A stretch of DNA of 64,000 nt from Methylophilus sp. 14 (GCF_015354345.1 NZ_JADKYS010000001.1:434001-498000); one strand, 5' to 3'; shown: positions 17,764 to 26,257, numbered from the stretch's first letter. Notes: generated by a model not told the origin, from the sequence alone. Made by a program: numbers and translations.

Positions 17764-17838
17764 ATTTACCAATTGGTACAAAATAATTTAATCGTTGCAT
17801 TTGCCTTTGTCAATGTATTTATGTACTATTTGGTAAAT
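17764..17838. promoter_or_regulatory. divergent promoters, each covered by a copy of one operator
   Basis: ATTTACCAATTGGTAC (17764-17779) and GTACTATTTGGTAAAT (17823-17838) are inverted copies matching at 13 of 16 positions. On the - strand TTGACA (17813-17808), 17-bp spacer, TAAATT (17790-17785) would start transcription of the hydrolase inside the first copy. On the + strand TTGCCT (17801-17806), 17-bp spacer, TACTAT (17824-17829) would start the TetR gene inside the second. This fits the TetR protein repressing both genes. Confidence 0.7.
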
Positions 17839-17882
17839 TATTTATTAATCATGGATCAATCTCTCTAACTTGGAGTGTGGAT

Positions 17883-18509
17883 ATGTCAGGCGAACAGATA
17901 AAACGGCCAAGAGGAAGACCTAGAAAGTTTGATAAGACAGTCGCGCTCGAGATTGCGCTGGATTTGTTTAGGCAAAAAGGATTCGATAACACCTCGCTGG
18001 AGGATTTGACGCGCGCGCTGGATCTCAACCGGCCGAGCTTGTATGCGGCTTTTGGAAACAAGGAAACGCTTTTTCAGGAAGTCCTGCAGGCTTATATTTC
18101 GGGGCCTTCGGCCTATTTTCATGAGGTACTGAATGAGCACTCATGCATAGAAATGGTGAGAAAACTGCTCATAAAGTCGATTGAATTGTTGTTTTACAAT
18201 GAGACGCCTTACGGTTGCCTGGTGGTGATGAGCACCGCCAGTGAGCAACTGCAAAAAACAGGCATTCAGCAGCAGTTGGTCAATGCTTTGCAAGCCCATC
18301 AACAAAAACTGGTGGCCTGCTTTGAGCGCGCAAAACAAGCCGGACAGCTTAAACACGCTGCCGATCCTGAGCGCCTAGCCCTGTATGTGGTGACTTTGCA
18401 CAAGGGCTTGTCACTGCAAGCCATTAACGGCTCCAGTAAAGAAGCGCTGCTTGCCCTGGTCGATCAGGTGATTGAGTTATGGCCAGCAGCCACCCCGGCA
18501 GCCAGCTAA
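17883..18509 (+). CDS. TetR/AcrR family transcriptional regulator
   Basis: 208 residues. A basic arm (KRPRGRPRKFD) precedes the TetR helix-turn-helix (ALDLFRQKGFDNTSLEDLT, LDLNRPSLYAAFGNKETLF). The C-terminal ligand-binding region has FYNETPYGCLVVMSTA, as in TetR proteins related to the TetR_C_11 group. ATG at 17883 is chosen because GGAG lies 7 bases before it; a GTG two codons upstream is open too. It is divergent from the alpha/beta hydrolase, which it probably represses along with itself through the TTTACCAATTGGTAC-like sites. Confidence 0.92.
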   Translation: MSGEQIKRPRGRPRKFDKTVALEIALDLFRQKGFDNTSLEDLTRALDLNRPSLYAAFGNKETLFQEVLQAYISGPSAYFHEVLNEHSCIEMVRKLLIKSIELLFYNETPYGCLVVMSTASEQLQKTGIQQQLVNALQAHQQKLVACFERAKQAGQLKHAADPERLALYVVTLHKGLSLQAINGSSKEALLALVDQVIELWPAATPAAS

Positions 18510-18527
18510 GTGGCCATGCGTGACACT

Positions 18528-18914
18528 TTAAAGCGGTGGCGCCGATAACATGCCTTGCACAAACAACAGGCTTAATAACAGCTCGATCACAGCCGCTGCG
18601 AGGATGCCTTTGCTAGCGCGGCCTTGCAGCCACTCCACCACGCCTGATACGGCGAGTAGCAGGCAGGTGCTTACCAGGCCGACACTCAGGGCGGTGCGCG
18701 GGAGCGATGGCTCGGCATCTCTGGCCATCAAAAACATGACAGCGACACCGGCATACAGCGCCGCGACACGTCTGCCGATGAGTCTGGTCTCGGCCGAATT
18801 CTTGACGCCCCACGCCGTCAGAAAACGGGCGGGGGCAAGCAGCCAGACGATGGCAATCAATAAAAAAATACCTGCGGTCACTAGCGCTAGCGTATGAAAA
18901 GAAACCTGCATCAT
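18528..18914 (-). CDS. small four-helix membrane protein (DUF4267-like)
   Basis: 128-residue integral membrane protein with four predicted hydrophobic segments (about 8-26, 50-64, 74-92 and 103-122). It ends the minus-strand block MDR-SDR-this gene, 12 bases after the SDR stop, so it is probably cotranscribed. GAGGACAG precedes two adjacent ATGs. The pattern (conserved R in IGRRVAALYAG) recalls small DUF4267-type proteins often found beside oxidoreductases, but no biochemical role is known. Confidence 0.7.
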   Translation of the reverse strand: MMQVSFHTLALVTAGIFLLIAIVWLLAPARFLTAWGVKNSAETRLIGRRVAALYAGVAVMFLMARDAEPSLPRTALSVGLVSTCLLLAVSGVVEWLQGRASKGILAAAVIELLLSLLFVQGMLSAPPL

Positions 18915-18926
18915 CTGTCCTCGCGT

Positions 18927-19754
18927 TTAACCGGCGATGTGATCGAACATATCCAATTTCATTTCCTGACGAATGCCTTTATCCATTAATGCTGCAGGCG
19001 CAAATTTTCTCAAAAAGTTTAAGCGACAGGCAAGTTTCCCGGCCGGATAACGAATCTTGGGATTTTTAGCATTGGCCGCCTTTAGCACGACCTGTGCAAC
19101 GACCATAGGATCATCGCCATCCTCGATAGCTGTTTTCAATAACTTCGCCAAGGCTTTTCTCGCGAGCGCATATTCCTCGATTTTGCTATCCAGCGCTGGT
19201 GCATTGGCTTCAAAGTTGGTCTTGGTATAGGCAGGCTCAATGACTGATACGCGTATCCCTCTGGTGCGCAGCTCATGGTCTAAAGATTCAGAGTAGCCTT
19301 CTATGGCGTGCTTAGTGGCCGAGTAGGTCGCCATATATGGCGCGGGTAACAAGCCCAGCATAGAGCCGATGTTAATGATTCGCCCTTGTTTTTGTTTGCG
19401 CATGTAGGGCAACACGGCTTGAATGACTCGTACTACGCCAAAGAAATTGGTATCAAACATTTGCTGCATTTGCGCAATTGAGCTTTCTTCCGCGCCACCT
19501 GCTTCAACGCCAAAGCCCGCATTATTCACTACAACATCAATCCGACCTTCAGCCTGAATCACCTCTTTAAGGGCTGCCTGGGTAGACGCTTCGTTATTGA
19601 CATCCAGTGCGATCATCTTGTAATTGCGTTGCTCAGATGAGCTTCCTTTGCGACTGGTACCGTATACGGTATAGCCAGACCTAGATAGCAACTCCGCTAT
19701 GGCTTGCCCAATCCCTGATGAAGCGCCTGTAACTAGTGCAACTTTATTCTTCAT
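18927..19754 (-). CDS. short-chain dehydrogenase/reductase
   Basis: 275-residue classical SDR. NAD(P)-binding TGASSGIGQAIAE is at residues 9-21, followed by the structural NNAGFG, catalytic Ser in NIGSMLG, and the YSATK active-site motif. The substrate-loop region VIEPAYTKTNF is typical of oxidoreductases acting on small carbonyls or quinols. It lies 44 bases downstream of the MDR gene on the same strand and probably belongs to its operon under the upstream TetR. Confidence 0.92.
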   Translation of the reverse strand: MKNKVALVTGASSGIGQAIAELLSRSGYTVYGTSRKGSSSEQRNYKMIALDVNNEASTQAALKEVIQAEGRIDVVVNNAGFGVEAGGAEESSIAQMQQMFDTNFFGVVRVIQAVLPYMRKQKQGRIINIGSMLGLLPAPYMATYSATKHAIEGYSESLDHELRTRGIRVSVIEPAYTKTNFEANAPALDSKIEEYALARKALAKLLKTAIEDGDDPMVVAQVVLKAANAKNPKIRYPAGKLACRLNFLRKFAPAALMDKGIRQEMKLDMFDHIAG

Positions 19755-19798
19755 GTGACATTTCCTTTGTATAAGTTAAAAATGATGTGGGCCTGCTT

Positions 19799-20803
19799 TT
19801 AAAGTAACCGAATGACGACTTTACCTTTGGCACGCCCCGCTTCCAGGTAAGTAAGCGCCTCCGGTGTTTGGTCAAATGAAAACACTTTATCGATAACTGG
19901 TTTGATATGTCCGTCATCTATTAGCTTGGCAATTTTTGAGAGTTGCTGGCCATCCGGGTGTACAAACATGAAGGCGTATTGAATGTTGCGTTTTTTGGCA
20001 AGACGGATGATTTTGCTGCTGATTAAACCAAAGACCCATTTCATCAAAAAATTCATGCCTCTGTTACGGGCAAATGCAGCGTCTGGTGGGCCGACTAATG
20101 AGACAACCTGGCCGTTTGGCTTCAGAATTTGCAGTGCTTTTTCGATACCGTCGCCACGCACTGTTCCCAACACGAAATCATAGTCACGTAAAAGATTTTC
20201 AAAAGCCTGGGTTTTATAATCAATCACTTCATCAGCACCCAGCTGTTTAACCAGCGCGATATTTTGGCTGCTGGTGGTAGTTGCCACTGTGGCGCCAAAG
20301 TATTTTGCGAGTTGAATCGCGAAAGTGCCTATCCCGCCAGAACCTGCCGGAATAAACACTTTTTGTCCACGCTTGATAGCCGATCCATGGTCTTGGAATG
20401 CTTGCCAAGAGGTGAGTCCCACCATCGGTATAGAAGCTGCTTGTACAAAATCTAATATCTTCGGCTTGTGGGCGGCAGCACTTTCAGGAACTGCAACGTA
20501 TTCCGCAAGAGCACCTGAACCAGTATCAAAAACACTTGCATATACCGCGTCACCTGGCTTAAATCTTGTCACTTTTCCTCCAACCTCTACTACAGTGCCT
20601 GCGAGGTCGCTTCCCATGATTGCCGGAAGTTCAAACTTCAATATTGGCTTGAATGTTCCTTTAGGGATCATCGTATCAATCGGATTTAGACCGACTGCAT
20701 GAACCTGAACAAGTACTTCGTCAGATTTGATTGTGGGCCGAGCGACGGCTGCAACTCGGATCTGATTTGACTTGCCATAACGTTCCAGGATGAATGCTTT
20801 CAT
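19799..20803 (-). CDS. zinc-free medium-chain reductase (quinone oxidoreductase-like)
   Basis: 334-residue MDR-superfamily enzyme. The GroES-like N-terminal half shows VHAVGLNPIDTMIPKG and MGSDLAGTVVEVG. The Rossmann half shows IPAGSGGIGTFAIQLAKYFGA, then QLGADEVIDYK. No catalytic zinc cysteine/histidine set is seen, as in QOR/enone reductases that use NADPH. AAGGACC precedes the start. A TetR-type palindrome lies 31 bases upstream, matching the one in front of the neighbouring TetR gene, so it is probably induced by reactive electrophiles. Confidence 0.92.
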   Translation of the reverse strand: MKAFILERYGKSNQIRVAAVARPTIKSDEVLVQVHAVGLNPIDTMIPKGTFKPILKFELPAIMGSDLAGTVVEVGGKVTRFKPGDAVYASVFDTGSGALAEYVAVPESAAAHKPKILDFVQAASIPMVGLTSWQAFQDHGSAIKRGQKVFIPAGSGGIGTFAIQLAKYFGATVATTTSSQNIALVKQLGADEVIDYKTQAFENLLRDYDFVLGTVRGDGIEKALQILKPNGQVVSLVGPPDAAFARNRGMNFLMKWVFGLISSKIIRLAKKRNIQYAFMFVHPDGQQLSKIAKLIDDGHIKPVIDKVFSFDQTPEALTYLEAGRAKGKVVIRLL

Positions 20804-20833
20804 TGAGGGTCCTTAAGTAATCGTTAAATGTTT

Positions 20834-20851
20834 AATATGATGACCGTCATA
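20834..20851. promoter_or_regulatory. TetR operator upstream of MDR gene
   Basis: ATATGATGACCGTCATAT is an 18-bp palindrome (arms ATATGA/TCATAT with inner TGAC/GTCA). It matches 15 of 18 bases with the palindrome directly upstream of the adjacent TetR gene. It sits in the 83-bp gap between the TetR stop and the MDR start. Confidence 0.65.
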
Positions 20852-20886
20852 TTTTTTAATAAAAAAATGAAAGTAACTGCTAAAGG

Positions 20887-21492
20887 CTAATTTTCTTTCG
20901 GGGCAAAATGTTTTAAGGCAGATTGTCTTAATGCAACAGACAATTCTTTATCATCTACAGCACGAGCTAACATCAGTGTACCCACCATCGATGAAACTAT
21001 CATCATGGCGTCTTGGCGCGCATTAGCCGGGCTTTGCTCAGATAATTCCGCTTCAATCAAGGCAATCATTTCTTTAATTTTTTGCGTTGACGCGGCTCTT
21101 ACCTCAGGAGCTTGCCTGTGCATTTCAGAACCAAGCGCTGCAAATGAACATCCCATTTCTATGTTAGCCGTATGCTCGTCAGACAAATAAACATTCATCA
21201 GCGTCCACAAACGTTGCTCTTTAGGTACGTTAGCGAACAATTGCTCAGTCACTGCTATCGTTTCGGCGCCTGCATGTCTAGCTGCCTCAGCCAGCATCTC
21301 ATCTCTAGATGCAAAGTGTGCATAGAATCCGCCGTGTGTGAGCCCCGCCTCTTTCATAATATCCGCGACGCCTGTACCACTGTAACCACTTCTGCGAATT
21401 GCCTTGGCAGCAGTCTCTACGATACGTGTGTGCGTGATTTCTTTGCGATTGGGAGTTGCTTTTGCAGCGGATTTACTTTTCATGATGCTCAT
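20887..21492 (-). CDS. TetR/AcrR family transcriptional regulator
   Basis: 201 residues. A lysine-rich N-terminal arm is followed by the TetR helix-turn-helix (AAKAIRRSGYSGTGVADIM, GLTHGGFYAHFASRDEML). The C-terminal domain (about 85-200) contains MGCSFAALGSEM, like the regulator at 15109. It heads the minus-strand cluster MDR-SDR-membrane protein. A near-perfect palindrome abuts the start codon, indicating autorepression. An internal Met (residue 4) is a possible alternative start. Probable inducer: electrophilic small molecules (inference from neighbours). Confidence 0.92.
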   Translation of the reverse strand: MSIMKSKSAAKATPNRKEITHTRIVETAAKAIRRSGYSGTGVADIMKEAGLTHGGFYAHFASRDEMLAEAARHAGAETIAVTEQLFANVPKEQRLWTLMNVYLSDEHTANIEMGCSFAALGSEMHRQAPEVRAASTQKIKEMIALIEAELSEQSPANARQDAMMIVSSMVGTLMLARAVDDKELSVALRQSALKHFAPKEN

Positions 21493-21495
21493 AAT

Positions 21496-21513
21496 ATATG
21501 ATGGGCATCATAT
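21496..21513. promoter_or_regulatory. TetR operator at the regulator's own start
   Basis: ATATGATGGGCATCATAT is the core of a longer palindrome (21493-21516, 11-bp arms around GG) touching the TetR start codon. It shares 15 of 18 bases with the site upstream of the MDR gene, supporting one regulator for both. Confidence 0.7.
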
Positions 21514-21549
21514 ATTCAAGTGCAACATTAAAACAACTTTTTCGTAAGT

Positions 21550-21575
21550 AGGTCTTTAAGGTCTTTAAGGTCTTT
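21550..21575 (+). repeat. short tandem repeat (GGTCTTTAA)
   Basis: Two full GGTCTTTAA units (21551-21568) and a truncated third (GGTCTTT, 21569-21575) in tandem; GGTCTTTAA recurs once more about 20 bases later. Non-coding. Confidence 0.7.
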
Positions 21576-21735
21576 GGGTAGCTCTCTGGTATGGTCTTTA
21601 AAGGATTCAATTAAATTGGCTTTTTTCTAAATTTGAGATTTACGTTAATGAACAGGTTAGGTTTTGCGCCTGAAAATAGCCCTGCTTAAGTGATTTGAGA
21701 CTAAAAGATCAAAGATTAAACTTCGTGTTTAGTTG

Positions 21736-21841
21736 AATCTCAATTTATGTTGCAGATGACTTGAAATAGGCCTTTGCCAGACTGTTTTTAAGGTATTGAT
21801 TTATATAGTTGTTGGATCTTGATTTAAATTGCAGACGACAC
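21736..21841 (+). repeat. dispersed intergenic repeat, copy B
   Basis: Direct-orientation partner of 14151-14255, beginning AATCTCAATTTATGTTGCAG and ending ATTGCAGACGACAC. Conserved blocks are AATCTCAA, GATTTATAT, GTTGGATCTTGA and CGACAC. It lies between the TetR gene and the formate dehydrogenase, just outside the right edge of the redox/TetR cluster. Confidence 0.75.
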
Positions 21842-22103
21842 CTAAAGTACGGGATTGCGTTGACGAAATTAAGATGAAGGTCTTGAACGTCAATGCTTAA
21901 TCTGTAAAAGTGCAATGCAACTATCCGCATCTGTACTGGGATCTGTGCTTTTTTAGCATGTAACTGTACCCTAAAAATTCAGCGTTTCTGTGTCTGGTTT
22001 CCTTTCTTTGGCTGTCTTAGGATGATAGCCATCGTGATTTCGTATTCATATGCTGGCAAGTCTTCATGAAAGCCAGTCCACCGTTTGCAAGTCTGTAGGA
22101 ATT

Positions 22104-24428
22104 ATGTCGCAACCAAAAGCCTCCATTAAGCCATACCATCACCCAGCCGCCGGTTGGGGTGCATTGAAGCAGGTCGCTGCGCAGCTCGCGCTGCAAAAAA
22201 TCCCCGTCAAGGGCATTATGACCTTGCTGGCACAAAACCAGCCAGATGGCTTTGATTGCCCAGGCTGTGCCTGGCCTGATAAAGAGCACACGTCTACGTT
22301 TGAGTTTTGTGAAAACGGTGTGAAGGCTGTGGCGGCAGAGGCGACAGCCAAGCGCGTGCCACCCGCATTTTTTGCCAAGCATACAGTGACTGAGCTCATG
22401 GGTTGGGGCGATTTTGAGTTGGAAAATGAAGGCCGTTTGACGCATCCGATGCGTTATAACGCTACCACCGACAAGTATGAAGAGGTGAGTTGGGAGGATG
22501 CTTTTGCGCTGATCGCCACGCACCTGAATGCGTTGGCCGACCCGAATGAAGCGATTTTTTATACCTCTGGCCGCGCGGCCAATGAGGCGGCTTTTTTGTA
22601 TCAATTGTTTGTGCGCGAATTCGGCACCAATAACTTTCCCGATTGTTCCAACCTGTGTCATGAATCTACCAGCATGGCTTTGCCGCCAACCGTGGGCATA
22701 GGCAAGGGCTCTGTGACTTTGCATGACTTTGAGCATACTGACACCATCCTGATTTTTGGCCAGAATCCGGCCACCAACCATCCGCGCATGCTGGGTGAGT
22801 TGCGCGAAGCGGCTAAGCGTGGCGCGCGTATCGTGGCGATTAACCCGCTAAAAGAGCGCGGCCTGGAGCGCTTTGCTGACCCGCAAAGCCCGTTTGACAT
22901 GCTGTCTTTCAAGGGTAGCAAAATCAGTGATTTCTTTATCCAGCCCAAACTGGGCGGTGACCTGGCACTGATTAAAGGCATGATCAAGTTCGTGATCCAG
23001 TGGGATGACGAAGCGATCAAGCATGGCACCGAGCGTGTGGTGGACCTGACGTTTATCGAACAACACACCAATAATTTTGCAGCGATTGCCGACGATGCAC
23101 GCCAGGAAAGCTGGGCGGTGATTGAAGAAGAGTCCGGCGTCCCGTTAGCGCAGATTGAAGAAATTGCCCGTATTTATGCCACCGGTGACCGCGTGATTGC
23201 TACCTGGGGCATGGGTATTACCCAGCACAAGCATGGCGTCGCCACCATTAAAACGCTGGTGAACCTGATGTTATTACGCGGCAATATCGGCAAAGAGGGC
23301 GCAGGCCTGTGCCCGGTGCGCGGCCATAGCAATGTGCAGGGTAACCGCACCGTCGGCATTTATGAAAAGATGCCAGCCGAGTTTCTCGACAGCCTGGAAC
23401 GCGTGTTTGATATAAAGGTGCCTAAAACGCCAGGGTATGATGCCGTAGGCGCCATCCAGGCCATGATAGACGGCAAGGGTAAAGTATTCTTTGGGCTGGG
23501 CGGTAATTTCTCGATTGCCACGCCGGATACCGACCGCACCTGGGAAGGCATGCGCAATTGTGATTTGACGGCGCATGTCACCACTAAACTGAACCGTAGC
23601 CACCTGGTGCATGGCAAAGAGGCCCTGATTCTGCCATGCCTGGGCCGCACCGAAATCGATACGCAGGAAACCGGCCCACAAGGGGTGACAGTCGAAGACT
23701 CCATGAGCATGGTGCATATCTCTTATGGCATGAACAAGCCTGCCTCGCCGCATCTGCTGTCTGAGCCAGCCATTGTGGCGCGGTTAGCACATGCCACGCT
23801 CCAGCACAGCAAAACGCCTTGGCTGGAATTCATCAAGGATTACAGCAAAATCCGTGATGCCATTGAGCAAACCATGCCGGTAGCATTCAAGGATTACAAC
23901 GAGCGCATCAAGACGCCTGGTGGCTTCCGTATGCCGGTACCTTCCAGCGAGCGCGTGTGGAAAACCCCTTCTGGCAAGGCAGAGTTCACCGTGCAGGCGA
24001 TTCCGCAAAACTCGCCTATCCATCAGGCGCGTGAGCAATATGGTGACCAGTTATTCGTGTTGATGACCACCCGTTCGCACGACCAGTACAACACTACTAT
24101 TTATGGCATGGATGACCGCTACCGCGGTGTGTTTGGTCAGCGCCGTGTGGTATTTATGAACCCGCTGGATATTGCGCGCATGGGGCTGGTGGCCGGTGAC
24201 TGGGTCAACCTGGTCAGTGTGTGGCAAGATGGAATTACCCGCCGTGCGGATAAGTTTCTGGTGGTGTCTTACGACATTCCGCAAGGTTGCCTGAGTGGCT
24301 ATTATCCTGAAACCAATAACCTGGTGCCGCTGGAAAGTGTGGCGGATGACTCACGCACGCCAACCTCCAAGTCTATTCCGGTGATTCTGGAAAAAACCAC
24401 TGCGCCAGAGGTTACCCATGCTGCTTGA
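22104..24428 (+). CDS. formate dehydrogenase / FdhF-YdeP family molybdopterin oxidoreductase
   Basis: 774-residue bis-MGD molybdo- or tungsto-oxidoreductase of the FdhF/YdeP family, to which Fdh4A of Methylobacterium extorquens belongs; there formate is oxidised to CO2. Seen: the N-terminal CPGCAWPDKEH motif (only two cysteines rather than the four of a normal Fe4S4 site), cofactor region YTSGRAANEAAFLYQ, the likely Mo-ligand Cys in PDCSNLCHES, and the C-terminal MopB domain (MTTRSHDQYNTTIYGMDDR). The frame is open from 22050, but ATG at 22104 follows TAGGA and gives a family-like N-terminus. The stop overlaps the next gene by 11 bases. In a methylotroph this would be the last step of C1 oxidation. 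Confidence 0.9.
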   Translation: MSQPKASIKPYHHPAAGWGALKQVAAQLALQKIPVKGIMTLLAQNQPDGFDCPGCAWPDKEHTSTFEFCENGVKAVAAEATAKRVPPAFFAKHTVTELMGWGDFELENEGRLTHPMRYNATTDKYEEVSWEDAFALIATHLNALADPNEAIFYTSGRAANEAAFLYQLFVREFGTNNFPDCSNLCHESTSMALPPTVGIGKGSVTLHDFEHTDTILIFGQNPATNHPRMLGELREAAKRGARIVAINPLKERGLERFADPQSPFDMLSFKGSKISDFFIQPKLGGDLALIKGMIKFVIQWDDEAIKHGTERVVDLTFIEQHTNNFAAIADDARQESWAVIEEESGVPLAQIEEIARIYATGDRVIATWGMGITQHKHGVATIKTLVNLMLLRGNIGKEGAGLCPVRGHSNVQGNRTVGIYEKMPAEFLDSLERVFDIKVPKTPGYDAVGAIQAMIDGKGKVFFGLGGNFSIATPDTDRTWEGMRNCDLTAHVTTKLNRSHLVHGKEALILPCLGRTEIDTQETGPQGVTVEDSMSMVHISYGMNKPASPHLLSEPAIVARLAHATLQHSKTPWLEFIKDYSKIRDAIEQTMPVAFKDYNERIKTPGGFRMPVPSSERVWKTPSGKAEFTVQAIPQNSPIHQAREQYGDQLFVLMTTRSHDQYNTTIYGMDDRYRGVFGQRRVVFMNPLDIARMGLVAGDWVNLVSVWQDGITRRADKFLVVSYDIPQGCLSGYYPETNNLVPLESVADDSRTPTSKSIPVILEKTTAPEVTHAA

Positions 24429-24759
24429 GAATGACCTGACAGTCTTGCATGATGACGCTACGGTTGATGGCACTCTGGTGGAACAGGGCTTTATCGCCGA
24501 CTATGTGCCGCTGGATAACAGTACTGTATTAATGCTGGGAATTTTGGAGTTGCTGCATGCCGAGCATGAGCAGGGCCGGGCTTTTGTGTCGCTGGCGGTG
24601 ATTTGCAAGCGCCTGGGAATCCGCATGAGTACCTTGCAACGGTTGATGACGGCGTTGAGTGAGCAGGCGCTGGTGGAACTGTCTACGCAAAAAGAACGCC
24701 TGGTCGCGGCCTTGACGCAAAGTGGCGAAGAGGTTTCGCTGGCGTTGCAGGCGACCTAA
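24418..24759 (+). CDS. small formate dehydrogenase-associated protein (Fdh4B-like), winged-helix-like
   Basis: 113-residue protein whose ATG lies inside the end of the dehydrogenase gene (11-base overlap), so translation is coupled. It has no signal peptide or cysteines. Residues about 55-90 (AVICKRLGIRMSTLQRLMTA) look like a helix-turn-helix followed by a beta wing (LVELSTQKERLVAALTQ). A small gene directly after fdh4A is known in M. extorquens (fdh4B); position and size suggest the same here, but orthology cannot be proven by eye. The alternative is a small MarR-like regulator. Confidence 0.7.
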   Translation: MLLENDLTVLHDDATVDGTLVEQGFIADYVPLDNSTVLMLGILELLHAEHEQGRAFVSLAVICKRLGIRMSTLQRLMTALSEQALVELSTQKERLVAALTQSGEEVSLALQAT

Positions 24760-24788
24760 ATCTTGCACGGGCGCATCGCCGCCTGACG

Positions 24789-24794
24789 TATAAT
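24789..24794 (+). promoter_or_regulatory. possible -10 element of the MocR-type gene
   Basis: A consensus TATAAT lies 35 bases before the start codon. The best -35 (TTGCAC, 24763-24768) is 20 bases away, too far for a good sigma-70 promoter, so only the -10 is suggestive. Confidence 0.3.
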
Positions 24795-24829
24795 GCAGGC
24801 ATCGCAACCCCGCTCACCGCCTGCTCACC

Positions 24830-26257
24830 ATGAAGCTTTATGTCTCGTTTGCCGCCCGCATACGCGCAATGATCGACGAAGGCGTGTTGCGGCCAGGCGA
24901 TCGGATTTTTTCGGTACGGCAGGCCAGCCAAAAATACGAACTCAGTATCAGCACCGTCTTGCGTGCTTACCTGTTACTGGAACAAGAAGGCGTCATCAGC
25001 AGCCATCCGCAATCCGGCTATTACGTCACCCCGCGCAGACGTTTACAACAGCGGCACGCTTCGCCGCTGGCTAAAGATGTCAACTTGTCTGAAATCGACG
25101 CCAGCAAGCTGGTGCTGACCACGCTTAAATCGATTCGCGAGTTTGGCACCGTACCTCTGGGATCGCCCTTTCCAGATCCGCAACTGTTCCCGCTGAAAAA
25201 AATCCATCAATATGAAAAAGCCCTGACCGGTGATGAGGGCGAGTGGGGCGTGCTGAGCGACTTGCCGCCTGGCAACGAAAGCCTGCGGCAGCAGATTGCA
25301 CGCCGTTATCTCGCGCATGGCATGGATGCTTCGCCGGATGATATTGTGATTACGCATGGCGCCACGGAGGCCATCACCCTCTGCCTGCAGGCGGTGGCCA
25401 AGGCCGGGGATACCATTGCCCTGGAGTCGCCCGGCTATTACGCCCTAGCGCACACGGTAGAGCGCCTGGGCATGAAGGTGGCAGAAATCCGCACCGCCCC
25501 AGCCTCTGGCATAGACCTGGATGCCTTGCGCGCGGTGACGGATAACGTGCGTATTGCGGCCGTGCTGATTACGACTAACTGCCAGAATCCGCTGGGCTTT
25601 GTGATGCCTGCTGCGAAAAAGCAGGCGTTGGTGGCGTTTCTGGCCGAGCAGCATATTCCGCTGATTGAAGATGATGTCTACAGCGAGCTGTATTTCAGCG
25701 ATGAAGCGCCGTTGCCAGCCAAGGCGTTTGACCGCGCGGGCATGGTGCTGCATTGTTCGTCTTTTTCCAAATCGCTGGCGCCGGGTTACCGCGTGGGCTG
25801 GACCAGCGCAGGCCGTTACCGCCAGGAGGTGGAGCGCCTGATGTTTCTCAATAGTCTGTCATTGACGTCGGCACCGCAAATTGCGATTGCCAAGTTTATG
25901 CAGCGCGACAGTTTCGAACAGCATCTCAAGCAGTTACGCCATACTTTGCGCTCAAATTATGTGTTGATGCGCAATGTGATTGAGCAAAGCTTCCCGGCCG
26001 GGACGCAGCTCTCTGAGCCCAGGGGCGGGTATGTGATCTGGGTCAAATTGCCGCCCGCTATTGATGCGCTGGAACTCTATCGTGCCGCGATTGGGAACGG
26101 GATTACGGTGGCTCCGGGGACCATTTTTTCGCGTAAAAAAGACCTGACCCATTATATTCGCCTCAATTTTAGCCACTTATGGACGCTGGCCATTGAGCAG
26201 GCTGTTCGCGATGTGGGCGCCCTGGCCTGCGAGATGCTGGCCGCAGGGCAGGCGTAG
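24830..26257 (+). CDS. MocR/PdxR-type regulator (GntR wHTH + PLP aminotransferase fold)
   Basis: 475 residues. The N-terminal GntR winged helix (about 1-70: RIRAMIDEGVLRPGDRIFSV, STVLRAYLLLEQEGVI) is joined to a fold-type I aminotransferase domain (about 100-465). PLP signatures are GNESLRQQIARRYL, GATEAITLCLQ, the NCQNPLGF and EDDVYSELYF segments, and the Schiff-base Lys in SSFSKSLAPGYRVGW. Such proteins bind DNA and use PLP or an amine as effector. It follows the formate dehydrogenase pair by 70 bases but has its own possible promoter. Target unknown. Confidence 0.92.
   Translation: MKLYVSFAARIRAMIDEGVLRPGDRIFSVRQASQKYELSISTVLRAYLLLEQEGVISSHPQSGYYVTPRRRLQQRHASPLAKDVNLSEIDASKLVLTTLKSIREFGTVPLGSPFPDPQLFPLKKIHQYEKALTGDEGEWGVLSDLPPGNESLRQQIARRYLAHGMDASPDDIVITHGATEAITLCLQAVAKAGDTIALESPGYYALAHTVERLGMKVAEIRTAPASGIDLDALRAVTDNVRIAAVLITTNCQNPLGFVMPAAKKQALVAFLAEQHIPLIEDDVYSELYFSDEAPLPAKAFDRAGMVLHCSSFSKSLAPGYRVGWTSAGRYRQEVERLMFLNSLSLTSAPQIAIAKFMQRDSFEQHLKQLRHTLRSNYVLMRNVIEQSFPAGTQLSEPRGGYVIWVKLPPAIDALELYRAAIGNGITVAPGTIFSRKKDLTHYIRLNFSHLWTLAIEQAVRDVGALACEMLAAGQA

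Larger units (their letters stand above)
21517..22103. other. intergenic region, no gene seen
   Basis: About 590 bases between the TetR gene and the formate dehydrogenase. It contains a short tandem repeat (GGTCTTTAA, 21550-21575) and copy B of the ~105-bp dispersed repeat. The rest shows no protein-like frame, hairpin terminator or clear sigma-70 promoter. Confidence 0.5.

Noticed and set aside
22050-22103. Upstream start (22050) of the formate dehydrogenase
   Set aside because: Extra 18 residues lack family similarity; ATG at 22104 follows TAGGA and starts a typical N-terminus.
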